Source of the DNA: Methylobacterium sp. CB376
GTDB taxonomy: Bacteria; Pseudomonadota; Alphaproteobacteria; Rhizobiales; Beijerinckiaceae
DNA: 64,000 nt
Direction: 5' to 3'
Assembly (NCBI RefSeq): GCF_029714205.1
Contig: NZ_CP121648.1
Span: forward strand, 434,001-498,000
Positions 46,602 to 55,640 of this stretch are shown here, one piece after another (positions within the stretch are counted from its first letter, which is position 1; every line of letters begins with the position of its first letter). Under the pieces are notes generated by a model that saw only the letters and a program-made list of their open reading frames with translations, was not told the DNA's origin and made no database searches. A program made the translations under genes and the position numbers.

Positions 46602-48065
46602 TCACCCGCGGCACTGCACCGCCACCAGCGCCCCGGCGAGCGGCGCCGCGATGGCGCCCGCGCTCTTCGGGGCGGCGGGCCCGGAGGGTGGAAGCGCCGC
46701 GCCTTCCGCCGCCCCGAGGCCGCGCAGGGCCGCGACCCCGACGACCGGATGCGTCAGCGGCGGCATCACGCCCGCGATCAGCCGGGGCTGGGCCGGCATC
46801 TGCGCCACGAAGCCGACGAGGCGCCCGGCCCGGTCGAGCACCGGCGCCCCCGCCGCGCCCGGCTGCAGCGGCGCCACAACGCCGCCCGCCGCCCCCGCCA
46901 CCCCCGGCGCGACGGTCGGGGCGCCGTCGCGGCCCATCCCGAGCACGACGAGGTCCTCTCCCGGCGCCGGGGCCGCCGGCGCGGCGGGCGGGAGGGTCCC
47001 GGGGCTCAGCGGCCGCTCGGTCTCCAGGAGGGCGAGGCCCGCCTCCTGCCGCACCACGCGGGCGGGCGCCCCGGCGACGAGGGGCGCCGGGCAGGCGGCC
47101 ATCGCCGCGGCGGCCGTCACGAGGCGCCGCGGCCCGACCGCGAGCCCGGTCGCCGAGCTGCCGGCCGGGGCCGGTGCGATCGGGGCCGCGGCGGTCGCGG
47201 CTGCCGGGGGAGCGGCCGGCGCCTCGGAGGGGAACGGCGCGAAGCTGTTCGCCACCGCGATCACCAGCCTGTCCACCTCCCGGGCCAGGGCCTTGTCGTA
47301 GGCGAGGCTGAAGCCGCGCAGCCCCGCCGGGCCGGCCGCGTAGCGGATGTAGAACTTGCCCTGAGGCGTCTCGCCGGTGACGACGACGAAGTCGGGCCGC
47401 TTGAGCTTGTAGGTCACCTTGCGCTCGGGGCTGACCGAGGCGGCCTTCTCGAACAGCGCGTCGAGGTCGGTCTCGCCCGGCGCGAAGGCCTTGGTATCGA
47501 GGGTGACGCGGCCGTCCGGGCTCTGCCAGCGGCTGCCGTTCGGGATCCTGCCGCGCCGCGACAGCAGCCGCTCCGGCACCCCGAGGGTGATGCCCGTTGC
47601 GGCATCGGCCTGCAGGGTGAACTGCGCCGCCTGCTTGGCCGCCTGACCGGCCGCGAGGAGCCGGGCGCGGGCGCGCTCGTCGAGGAGGCCGCTGGGTTCG
47701 AGCCCGTTCTGGCCCTGCCAGGCCACGAGCGCCTCGTAGGTGCGCCGGCCGAAGGTGCCGGTCGTGACGCTGGTGTAGTCGCTCGCCCAGACGAGAGCCT
47801 CCTGCACCGCCCGGCGCTCGGCCTCGGGCCGGGCCTCGAAGGCGGCGCGGGCGGCCTCGAAGGCCGCGTCGGCGGGCGGGGCGGCGGGGGCGGGCTTGGA
47901 TTCCGGAGCAGGCTTGGGCGCCGGAGCAGGCTTGGGCGCCGGAGCAGGCTTGGGCGCCGGAGCAGGCTTCGGCGCCGGAGCGGGCCCCGGCCGCGGGGCC
48001 GGCTGCTGGGCGGCGGCCGGCAGGCTGAGCAGGACGGCGAGGAGCAGGGCGAGGCGGCGCGGCAT
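46602..48065 (-). CDS. Exported peptidoglycan-binding-like / trypsin-fold protein without catalytic triad
   Basis: The 487-aa protein has a signal peptide (MPRRLALLLAVLLSLPAAAQ), a Pro/Lys/Ala linker made of APKPAP repeats, and a peptidoglycan-binding-like helical domain (TTGTFGRRTYEALVAWQGQN). A middle domain follows (TLDTKAFAPGETDLDALFEK, KVTYKLKRPDFVVVTGETPQ, FYIRYAAG). The C-terminal 180 residues follow the trypsin-fold pattern of bacterial periplasmic proteases, but the triad is gone. The His site reads LVTAAAAMAAC, the Asp site EAGLALLE and the Ser site PGAAGAPVLD instead of PGNSGGPLLD. I therefore call it a pseudoprotease. It is divergent from the alpha-2-macroglobulin gene across 171 bp. 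Confidence 0.8.
   Translation of the reverse strand: MPRRLALLLAVLLSLPAAAQQPAPRPGPAPAPKPAPAPKPAPAPKPAPAPKPAPESKPAPAAPPADAAFEAARAAFEARPEAERRAVQEALVWASDYTSVTTGTFGRRTYEALVAWQGQNGLEPSGLLDERARARLLAAGQAAKQAAQFTLQADAATGITLGVPERLLSRRGRIPNGSRWQSPDGRVTLDTKAFAPGETDLDALFEKAASVSPERKVTYKLKRPDFVVVTGETPQGKFYIRYAAGPAGLRGFSLAYDKALAREVDRLVIAVANSFAPFPSEAPAAPPAAATAAAPIAPAPAGSSATGLAVGPRRLVTAAAAMAACPAPLVAGAPARVVRQEAGLALLETERPLSPGTLPPAAPAAPAPGEDLVVLGMGRDGAPTVAPGVAGAAGGVVAPLQPGAAGAPVLDRAGRLVGFVAQMPAQPRLIAGVMPPLTHPVVGVAALRGLGAAEGAALPPSGPAAPKSAGAIAAPLAGALVAVQCRG
47905..47976. repeat. 18-bp tandem repeat encoding a PAPKPA linker
   Basis: GGAGCAGGCTTGGGCGCC occurs three times perfectly (47905, 47923, 47941) and once with one change (47959). 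In the minus-strand gene it encodes six-residue Ala-Pro-Lys-Pro units that form the linker behind the signal peptide. Confidence 0.92.
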
Positions 48066-48236
48066 GGGCGGCTCTGTCCGGGAGATCGCGCGACCTTGGC
48101 AGAAGCCGCGCCCCGCATAAAGTGAGCCCGCCGGACCGGATCGCCGGGTCCGGCGCCGGGCGGCCTTCCCAAGCGTTGCGGCGCGCCGCCCAAATGATAG
48201 GCTCGTGCGAGGAACGCACGCGCACGAGGCCAGACG

Positions 48237-51200
48237 ATGTTGAGAGCAACCCGGACGGGGCGCCTCGCCGGCGCCCTCGCGGTGGCGCTGACCCTGATCG
48301 TCCCGGCCGCCGCGCAGGCCCCGCAACCGCCCCGGCCCGCCCCGTCCGCCCTCGTGCCCCCGCCCAAGGACCCGGCGCCCAAGGGCTTCGTGCGCCAGGA
48401 CCTCGCCAGCGAGGCGGTGCGGCTCGAGGCCGAGATCCGCAGCGACGCCGCCGGAAAGCCCCAGAAGCCCGCCGCCCAGTGGCGCCGCGAGGCCGAGAAG
48501 CTGTTCAAGGACGACGACCATGACGGGGCGCTCGCCGCCTATGCGGGGGCGATCGCGGCCGAGCCGGGCGATTGGAAGACCTGGTACGCCCTCGCCGAGA
48601 CCGCCAACGGCGTCGAGAACGACGATTACGACGAGAACCAGAAGCTGCGCCGCCGCGCCCGCGCGGGCGCCTACCTCGCCTACCAGCGGGCGGCGAGCCG
48701 CGCGGACGAGGCCAAGGCCCTGGCGCTGCTCGGGCGGGTCCTGGCCGACCAGGAGAGCTGGCGCCCGGCCCTCGACGCCTACAAGGCGAGCCTCGCCCTC
48801 GCGGACGCGTCCGACATCCGCGCCGCCTACGAGGAGCTGCGCGAGAAGCACGGCTTCCGCATCACCGACTACAAGGTCGATTCGGAGGCCGCCGCCCCCC
48901 GGGCCTGCTTCACCTTCTCGGAGGACCTCTCCGCCAAGACCGACATGGCGCCCTTCGTGGCGGTGTCGGGGGCCGCGAACGCCGCCGTCACCGCCGAGGG
49001 CCAGCAGGTCTGCGTCGACGGGCTCAAGCACGGCGAGCGCTACGCCGTGGTGCTGCGCCAGGGACTTCCCTCGGCGATCGCCGGCGAGACCCTGCGGAAA
49101 TCCGCCGATTACGAGATCTACGTCCGGGACCGCTCGCCCCAGGTGCGCTTCACCGGCCGCAACTACGTCCTGCCGCGCACCGGCCAGGCCGGCGTGCCCC
49201 TGGTCTCGGTGAACGCCCCGAAGCTCGACGTCGAGGTGCTGCGCATCGGCGACCGCGGCCTGCTGCCGACCCTGCGCTCGGAGGAGTTCCTGTCGCAGCT
49301 CACCGGCGCCACCGCCCGCACCCTCGCGCGCGAGAAGGGCGTGCGGGTCTGGAAGGGCACCCTCGACACCGCCGGGGCCGAGCCGAACCAGGAGGTGGTC
49401 ACCGCCTTCCCGGTCCTGCAGGCGGTCGGCAAGATCGAGCCCGGGCTCTACGTGATGCTGGCGCAGCCGAGCGGGACGGCCGCCCTCGGCGACGAGGAGA
49501 CCGGCGGCTACGACCAGCAGGCGACCCAGTGGTTCGTCGTCTCCGATCTCGGCCTGACCGCCCTCAAGGGCGCGGACGGGGTCCACGTCTTCGTGCGCTC
49601 GCTGGCCAGCGCCGCGACCGTGCAGGGGGCGGAGATCCGCCTCGTCGCCCGCAACAACGAGGTGCTCGGCGTCAGGACCACCGATGCGCAGGGCCACGCG
49701 GCCTTCGATCCGGGCCTGTCCCGGGGCGAGGGCGGCATCGCGCCGAGCCTCGTCGTGGCGCGGCTCGGCGACGATTACGGCTTCCTCGACCTCGCGCTCA
49801 GCGCCTTCGACCTCGCCGACCGCGGCGTGAAGGGGCGGCCCGCCCCCGCCGCGGCGGAGGCCTTCGTGTTCCCCGAGCGCGGCGTCTACCGCTCGGGCGA
49901 GACCGTCCAGATCACCGCCCTCTTGCGCGACGCGAAGGGCGCGGCGATCCCGGGCCTGCCCCTCACCCTGGTGGTGAAGCGCCCGGACGGGATCGAGTAT
50001 CGCCGCGCCGCCGTGCCGGATGCGGGGCTCGGCGGGCGCGCCTTCCCGCTGCCGCTCCTCCCCGGCGCCGCGCCCGGCACCTGGCGCGTGCTCGCCTACA
50101 CCGACCCGAAGGCGGCGCCGGTCGGCGAGGCGAGTTTCCTGGTCGAGGATTACCTGCCCGAGCGGCTGGAGGTGACGCTCACGCCCAAGGCTCCCGCGCT
50201 CGCCCCGAACCAGCCGGCCGTGATCGACGTCGCGGCCCGCTTCCTCTACGGAGCGCCGGGCGCGAACCTCCAGGTCGGCGGCAGCGTCGCCGTGCAGGCG
50301 GCGGCGTCGAGCGGCATCCGCGGCCTCGACGGCTTCGCGATCGGCCTCGACGACGAGAGCGTGGTGCCGACCACCGCCGAGATCGACGAGCGGGTCACCA
50401 CCGACGCGCAGGGCAGGGCGACGGTGCGGGCCCCCGTGCCGGCGCTCAGCGCCCCGCGCCCCCTGGAGGCGAAGGTCTCGCTCCAGGTCGGCGAGCCGGG
50501 CGGGCGGGCCGTGCAGCGCAGCGTGACGCTGCCGATCCTGCCGGCCGGCCCGGTCGTCGCCCTGCGCAAGACCTTCGGCGACCTGCGCGAGGGCGGGACC
50601 GCGACCTTCGAGGTGGTCGCGGCGCAGCCGGACGGCACGCGCCTGCCGGCCCGCGGCGCGGCCTGGACGCTCAAGAAGGTCGAGCGGAACTACCAATGGT
50701 ACCGGGCGGACGGCCGCTGGTCCTACGAGGCTGTGAGGACCAGCCGCAAGGTGGCGAACGGCGCGCTCGATCTCGCCCCCGACGCCCCGGCCCGGATCGC
50801 CGCCCCGGTCGAGTTCGGCACCTACCGGCTGGAGGTGAGCGCGCCGAACCTGCAGGCCGCGAGCCTGAGCTTCACGGTCGGCACCGGCGGCAGCGAGAGC
50901 GCCGACGCGCCCGACCTCCTCGACCTCACCCTCGACAAGGCCGCCTACGCCTCCGGCGAGACGCTGAAGGCGCGGTTCGCGCCGCGCTTCGCCGGCACCG
51001 CCACGGTCGCGGTGGTGAGCGACCGGGTGCACGAGATCCGCACCCTCTCCGTGCCGGCGGGCGGCGGCGCCGTGGAGATCCCGGTCAAGGCCGAGTGGGG
51101 CGCGGGCGCCTACCTGGTCGCCACCGCCTACCGGCCCCTCGACCAAGCGGCCAAGCGCCTGCCGGGCCGGGCGCTCGGCCTCGCGTGGTTCTCCGTCGAC

Positions 51201-53534
51201 CGGGCGGCGCGCAGCCTCGACGTCGCCGTCGAGGCGCCCGCCAAGGTGCGGCCCCGCGGGGACCTGCGCCTGCCGATCCGCCTTTCCGGCCTCAAGCCCG
51301 GCGAGGAGGCCCGGGTGACGGTGGCGGCGGTCGATGTCGGCATCCTCAACCTGACCCGCTACGCGGCGCCCGACCCCTTCGCCTTCTTCTTCGGGCAGAA
51401 GGCGCTCTCGACCGAGATCCGCGACCTCTACGGATACCTGATCGACGGCATGCAGGGGACGCTCGGCGCGATCCGCTCGGGCGGCGATGCCGGCGGGGCC
51501 GAACTCGCCGACGCGCCCCCGACCCAGGAGCCGCTGGTGCGCTATTCCGGCGTCGTCACGGTCGGGCCGGACGGGCGGGCCGAGGTGACCTTCCCGCTTC
51601 CGGCCTTCAACGGCACCGCCCGGGTGATGGTGACCGCCTGGACGGCCGGGCGGGTCGGGTCGGCCGCGGCCGACGTGATCGTGCGCGACGCCGTGGTGCT
51701 CACCGGCACCCTGCCGCGCTTCCTCAACGTGGGCGACCGCTCGCGCCTGCACGTCGCCCTCGACAATGTCGAGGGAGCGGCGGGGGATTACGCGGTCGAT
51801 CTCGACCTCTCCGGGCCGGTCGTGGTCCCGGCCGAGGCGCTGACCCGGAAGATCCGCCTGGAGGCGGGCCAGCGGGGCGCGATCGAGATCCCGGTGACGG
51901 CGGCCGGTCCCGGCGTGGCGCGGCTCGACCTCAGGCTGACCGGGCCGGGTCTCGACGGCGCGGCCGGGCAGAGCTTCGCGCTCGCGGTGCAGCCCGGGAC
52001 CGGGGCGCTGCTGCGCCGCTCGGTGCGCTCCCTCGACCCCGGGGCGAGCGTGACCCTGTCGAACGACCTCCTCGCCGACCTGCTGCCGGGCACGGGGACG
52101 CTCACGGTCTCGGCCTCGCCGCTCGCGGGGCTGGACGTGCCGGCCCTGCTGCAGGCCCTCGACCGCTACCCCTACGGCTGCACCGAGCAGACGGTGAGCC
52201 GGGCGATGCCGCTCCTCTACGTGAACCGCCTCGCCTCCCTCGACCGGCTCGCCCTCGACGACAAGGTGGACGAGCGGATCCGCGGCGCCATCGACCGGGT
52301 GCTGTCGCGCCAGGACGCGAGCGGCAGCTTCGGCCTGTGGTCGGCCGCCAATTCCGAGGATCTCTGGCTCAACGCCTACGTGGCCGACTTCCTGACGAGG
52401 GCGCGCGAGCGCGGCTTTCCCGTGCCGCAGACCGCCTTCTCGCTCGCCCTCGACCGGCTGCGCAACGCGGTCGCCAACACCAGCGAGGTCAGCGGCGGCG
52501 GCATGGATCTCGCCTACGCGGCCTACGTGCTGGCCCGCAACGGCCGGCCGGTGATGGGGGACCTGCGCTACCTCGCCGACACGAAGCTCTCGGACTTCTC
52601 GACCCCCCTCGCCCGCGGCCAGATCGCGGCGGCGCTGGCGCTGCTCGGCGACCGCGGCCGGGCGCAGAAGGCCTTCGAGGCCGCCGTGTCGGCCCTGCGC
52701 GGGGAGAAGGACAAGGCCGAGTACCGGCCGGATTACGGCTCGCGCCTGCGCGACGGGGCCGGGCTGATCGCGCTCGCGGCCGAGACGGGACTCGTCCGCG
52801 ACAGCATCGCGCCGCTCGGGGCGGTGATCGGCGAGGAGCGGGCCTCCGGGCGGGTCACCAGCACCCAGGAGAATGCCTGGATGGTGCTCGCCGCCGAGGG
52901 CCTGAGCAAGGAGGCCGAATCCATGGCCTTCGCGGTCGACGGCGAGGCGCAGGGCGGCCCCCTCTACCGCAGCTTCAAGGCGGCGCAGCTCGACGCCAAG
53001 CCGGTCACGGTGACCAATCGCGGCACGACGAGTGCCCAGCTCGTGCTCGGCGTCGCGGGCAGCCCGATCGTCCCCGAGCCGCCGGAGGCCAGGGGCTACA
53101 CGGTCGAGCGCCGCTACCACCGCCTCGACGGCTCGCTCGTCGACGTCACGCAGCTGCGCCAGAACGACCGGGTCGTGGTGGTGCTGAAGGTGACGGAGGA
53201 CAAGGCCCGCGCGGCCCGCCTCCTCCTCGTCGACCGCCTGCCCGCCGGGCTGGAGATCGACAACCCGAAGCTCCTCGACGCCGACGCCGTGCCGGCCCTG
53301 TCCTTCGTGAAGAGCGACGTGCAGCCGACCCACAAGGAGTTCCGCGACGACCGCTTCGTGGCGGCCTACGACCGCGACCCGTCGCAGCCGGCCTTCCTCA
53401 CGGTCGCCTACACGGTGAGGGCGGTGACGCCGGGCCGCTACGTCCACCCGGCGGCGACGATCGAGGACATGTACCGGCCCGAGCGCTACGGCCGCACCGC
53501 CTTCGGGGCCATGGAGGTGGGCGCGCCGCGCTGA
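48237..53534 (+). CDS. Bacterial alpha-2-macroglobulin family protein
   Basis: This large exported protease-trap protein (1765 aa) is thought to protect the periplasm from foreign proteases. MLRATRTGRLAGALAVALTL is a signal peptide. Residues 75-215 contain TPR-like helices (LFKDDDHDGALAAYAGAIAA). Then come MG-type beta domains, including the MG/bait region (VYRSGETVQITALLRDAKGA; SFLVEDYLPERLEVTL) and the alpha-2-macroglobulin core (YLIDGMQGTLGAIRSGG; TFPLPAFNGTARVMVTAWT). The thioester motif is retained as PYGCTEQT with C1315. The alpha-alpha barrel follows (LWLNAYVADFLTRARERGF). It usually forms an operon with pbpC; here pbpC lies 2.1 kb away beyond two unrelated genes. Confidence 0.95.
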   Translation: MLRATRTGRLAGALAVALTLIVPAAAQAPQPPRPAPSALVPPPKDPAPKGFVRQDLASEAVRLEAEIRSDAAGKPQKPAAQWRREAEKLFKDDDHDGALAAYAGAIAAEPGDWKTWYALAETANGVENDDYDENQKLRRRARAGAYLAYQRAASRADEAKALALLGRVLADQESWRPALDAYKASLALADASDIRAAYEELREKHGFRITDYKVDSEAAAPRACFTFSEDLSAKTDMAPFVAVSGAANAAVTAEGQQVCVDGLKHGERYAVVLRQGLPSAIAGETLRKSADYEIYVRDRSPQVRFTGRNYVLPRTGQAGVPLVSVNAPKLDVEVLRIGDRGLLPTLRSEEFLSQLTGATARTLAREKGVRVWKGTLDTAGAEPNQEVVTAFPVLQAVGKIEPGLYVMLAQPSGTAALGDEETGGYDQQATQWFVVSDLGLTALKGADGVHVFVRSLASAATVQGAEIRLVARNNEVLGVRTTDAQGHAAFDPGLSRGEGGIAPSLVVARLGDDYGFLDLALSAFDLADRGVKGRPAPAAAEAFVFPERGVYRSGETVQITALLRDAKGAAIPGLPLTLVVKRPDGIEYRRAAVPDAGLGGRAFPLPLLPGAAPGTWRVLAYTDPKAAPVGEASFLVEDYLPERLEVTLTPKAPALAPNQPAVIDVAARFLYGAPGANLQVGGSVAVQAAASSGIRGLDGFAIGLDDESVVPTTAEIDERVTTDAQGRATVRAPVPALSAPRPLEAKVSLQVGEPGGRAVQRSVTLPILPAGPVVALRKTFGDLREGGTATFEVVAAQPDGTRLPARGAAWTLKKVERNYQWYRADGRWSYEAVRTSRKVANGALDLAPDAPARIAAPVEFGTYRLEVSAPNLQAASLSFTVGTGGSESADAPDLLDLTLDKAAYASGETLKARFAPRFAGTATVAVVSDRVHEIRTLSVPAGGGAVEIPVKAEWGAGAYLVATAYRPLDQAAKRLPGRALGLAWFSVDRAARSLDVAVEAPAKVRPRGDLRLPIRLSGLKPGEEARVTVAAVDVGILNLTRYAAPDPFAFFFGQKALSTEIRDLYGYLIDGMQGTLGAIRSGGDAGGAELADAPPTQEPLVRYSGVVTVGPDGRAEVTFPLPAFNGTARVMVTAWTAGRVGSAAADVIVRDAVVLTGTLPRFLNVGDRSRLHVALDNVEGAAGDYAVDLDLSGPVVVPAEALTRKIRLEAGQRGAIEIPVTAAGPGVARLDLRLTGPGLDGAAGQSFALAVQPGTGALLRRSVRSLDPGASVTLSNDLLADLLPGTGTLTVSASPLAGLDVPALLQALDRYPYGCTEQTVSRAMPLLYVNRLASLDRLALDDKVDERIRGAIDRVLSRQDASGSFGLWSAANSEDLWLNAYVADFLTRARERGFPVPQTAFSLALDRLRNAVANTSEVSGGGMDLAYAAYVLARNGRPVMGDLRYLADTKLSDFSTPLARGQIAAALALLGDRGRAQKAFEAAVSALRGEKDKAEYRPDYGSRLRDGAGLIALAAETGLVRDSIAPLGAVIGEERASGRVTSTQENAWMVLAAEGLSKEAESMAFAVDGEAQGGPLYRSFKAAQLDAKPVTVTNRGTTSAQLVLGVAGSPIVPEPPEARGYTVERRYHRLDGSLVDVTQLRQNDRVVVVLKVTEDKARAARLLLVDRLPAGLEIDNPKLLDADAVPALSFVKSDVQPTHKEFRDDRFVAAYDRDPSQPAFLTVAYTVRAVTPGRYVHPAATIEDMYRPERYGRTAFGAMEVGAPR

Positions 53535-53555
53535 GGCGGGCGGGCGCCGCCGCGC

Positions 53556-54452
53556 TCACGCCGCCGCGCTCTCCCGGACGAAATCCAGGAAGGCGCGCAG
53601 CGGCGGGGGCGGCTGGCGCCGGCTCGGGTGGTAGAGCAGGAAGCCCGGGAAGGACGGGCACCAGGGTTCGAGCAGGCGCACGAGCCGCCCCTCCGCCAGG
53701 AAGGGGGCGGCGTAGCCCTCGAAGACCTGGGCGAGGCCGCTCCCCTCGACCGCGGCCTGGAGCAGCAATTCCTGCTCGTTGAGGATCAGCGGCCCGTCGA
53801 GATCGAGGGCGAGGGCGCGACCGTCCCGCTCGAATTCCCAGCGCATCACGGCGCCGCCCGCGAAGCGCTGCCGCAGGCAGGCATGCCCGGCGAGGTCCTC
53901 GGGCGTCGCGGGGAGGCCGCGGGCGGCCAGGTAGGCCGGGGAGCCCACCACGGCGAAGCGCTGCCGCCCCCCGAGGGGCACCGCGATCATGTCACGCGGG
54001 ACGCGCTCGCCGAAGCGCACGCCCGCGTCGAACCCCTCGCGGACGATGTCGGCGAGCGCGTCGTCGCAGGCGATCTCCAGCCGCAGGCCCGGATGCCGGG
54101 AGAGGAAGCGCGCGGCGAGCGGCGCCAGGACGAGGCGGCAGGCCGAGCGGGGGGCGTTGAGCCGCAGCGTGCCGGTGAGGCGCCCGCCGGAGGCCGCGAC
54201 CTCGCCGAGCGCCCGGTCGATCTCGTCGAGCGCCGGCCCGAGCCGCGCCAGCAGGGCGGCGCCCGCCTCGGTCGGCGCCACGCTGCGGGTGGTGCGGTTG
54301 AGGAGCCGGGCGCCGAGCCGGGCCTCGAGGTCGCGCAGGGCGTGGCTCAGGGCCGAGGGCGACAGGCCGAGTTCCGCCGCCGCGCGGCGGAAGCTGCGGT
54401 GCCGCGCCACGCGGGCGAAGGCGACGAGGTCGGAGAGGTCGCTGCGCGGCAT
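53556..54452 (-). CDS. LysR family transcriptional regulator (beside the aldo/keto reductase gene)
   Basis: This is a LysR-type regulator of 298 aa, starting MPRSDLSDLVAFARVARHRS at 54452. The HTH is RSFRRAAAELGLSPSALSHA, and the effector-domain pattern is that of the AaeR/YafC-like subgroup (TGTLRLNAPRSACRLVLAPL; LEIACDDALADIVREGFDAG; FLLYHPSRRQPPPPLRAFLD). It is divergent from the aldo/keto reductase gene across 95 bp, an arrangement very common for this subgroup, so it probably controls that gene. The pair sits between the alpha-2-macroglobulin gene and pbpC and looks like an insertion into that operon. Confidence 0.94.
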   Translation of the reverse strand: MPRSDLSDLVAFARVARHRSFRRAAAELGLSPSALSHALRDLEARLGARLLNRTTRSVAPTEAGAALLARLGPALDEIDRALGEVAASGGRLTGTLRLNAPRSACRLVLAPLAARFLSRHPGLRLEIACDDALADIVREGFDAGVRFGERVPRDMIAVPLGGRQRFAVVGSPAYLAARGLPATPEDLAGHACLRQRFAGGAVMRWEFERDGRALALDLDGPLILNEQELLLQAAVEGSGLAQVFEGYAAPFLAEGRLVRLLEPWCPSFPGFLLYHPSRRQPPPPLRAFLDFVRESAAA

Positions 54453-54547
54453 TGGTGAACGGCGCTCAGGAGGTCGTGCGGCCCGGCCGAGCTTATCGGC
54501 GCGGCGGCGAGATGCCAGATGGGGGCGCGTCCCCTCAGGAGATCCCC

Positions 54548-55534
54548 ATGCGCCAGCGTCCCCTCGGCCGGTCCGGCCTCACCGTCTCGCTCCCCGGCCT
54601 CGGCTGCATGGGCATGTCCGAGTTCTACGGGCCGGCGGACGACGCGCAGTCGCGCGCCGCCCTCGAAGCCGCCCTCGCCCTCGGCTACGACTTCCTCGAC
54701 ACGGCCGACACTTACGGGCACGGCCACAACGAGGCGCTGATCGGCGCGGTCCTGGCCGGGCGGCGCGACCGGGCGGTGGTGGCGACCAAGTTCGGCATCG
54801 TGCGCGCGCCCGGCCGCTACGAACGCCGCATCGACAATTCCCCCGCCTACGTGGCGGCGGCCTGCGAGGCCTCGCTCCGGCGCCTGGGGGTCGAGACGAT
54901 CGACCTCTATTACTGCCACCGGCGGGATCCCGCCGTGCCGATCGAGGAGGTGGTGGGCGCGATGGCCCGCCTCGTCGAGGCCGGCAAGGTGCGGGCCCTC
55001 GGCCTCTCGGAGGTCTCGCCGGCGACGCTGCGGGCGGCGCAGGCCGTGCACCCGATCGCGGCGGTGCAGAGCGAGTACTCGCTCTGGACCCGGGAGCCCG
55101 AGCAGGGGCTCCTCGCCGCCTGCCGCGACCTCGGCGTCGCCCTCGTGGCCTACTCGCCCCTGGGGCGCGGCTTCCTCACCGGCGCCGTCGACGTCGCGGG
55201 CCTCGCGCAGGACGATGTCCGGCGCGCCAATCCCCGCTTCCGGGACGAGGCGCTCGCCCGGAACGCGCGCCTCGCCGCGGCGCTCGGAACCTTCGCGGCG
55301 GAGCGCGGCGCCAGCGCGGCCCAGGTCGCGCTGGCCTGGCTCGTCACCCGCGAGCCGCACGTCATCCCGATCCCGGGCACCCGCAAGGAGGCGCGCCTCG
55401 CGGAGAACGCGGCGGCGATGGAGATCCGGCTCACGCCCGAGGACCTGCGCGCCCTCGACGCGCTGTTCGCGCCCGGGGCGGTGGCCGGGTCGCGCTACGA
55501 CGAGGCCGGCATGGTCGGCATCGAGACCGACTGA
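54548..55534 (+). CDS. Aldo/keto reductase
   Basis: This is an NADPH-dependent aldo/keto reductase of 328 aa. The start is ATG at 54548 (MRQRPLGRSGLTVSLPGLGC), with AGGAG seven bases upstream. The catalytic tetrad is visible: D and Y in DFLDTADTYGHGHNE, K in VVATKFGIVRAP, and H in DLYYCHRRDP. The cofactor-binding end reads VIPIPGTRKEARLAENAAAM. The closest type is the YajO/AKR13-like group of broad-specificity aldehyde reductases. It is divergent from its likely LysR regulator and 106 bp before pbpC on the same strand, so it may read through into pbpC. Confidence 0.95.
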   Translation: MRQRPLGRSGLTVSLPGLGCMGMSEFYGPADDAQSRAALEAALALGYDFLDTADTYGHGHNEALIGAVLAGRRDRAVVATKFGIVRAPGRYERRIDNSPAYVAAACEASLRRLGVETIDLYYCHRRDPAVPIEEVVGAMARLVEAGKVRALGLSEVSPATLRAAQAVHPIAAVQSEYSLWTREPEQGLLAACRDLGVALVAYSPLGRGFLTGAVDVAGLAQDDVRRANPRFRDEALARNARLAAALGTFAAERGASAAQVALAWLVTREPHVIPIPGTRKEARLAENAAAMEIRLTPEDLRALDALFAPGAVAGSRYDEAGMVGIETD

Positions 55535-55640
55535 GACGCTCGACGCCGCCCGAGGCGCTCGACCCCGCCCGCGGCTTTGGGGCGTCGCGTCCGGACGCGA
55601 AATGCGCCATGCTCGGCCGATCGGTTCGGGCGGGGGCGGG

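Noticed and set aside
46602..53447. A 2281-codon open frame on the minus strand across the alpha-2-macroglobulin gene
   Set aside because: It is the antisense shadow of the 48237-53534 gene in a GC-rich genome. Only its last part (46602-48065) is a real gene with a signal peptide and domains; the rest is low-complexity His/Arg/Gly-rich sequence.
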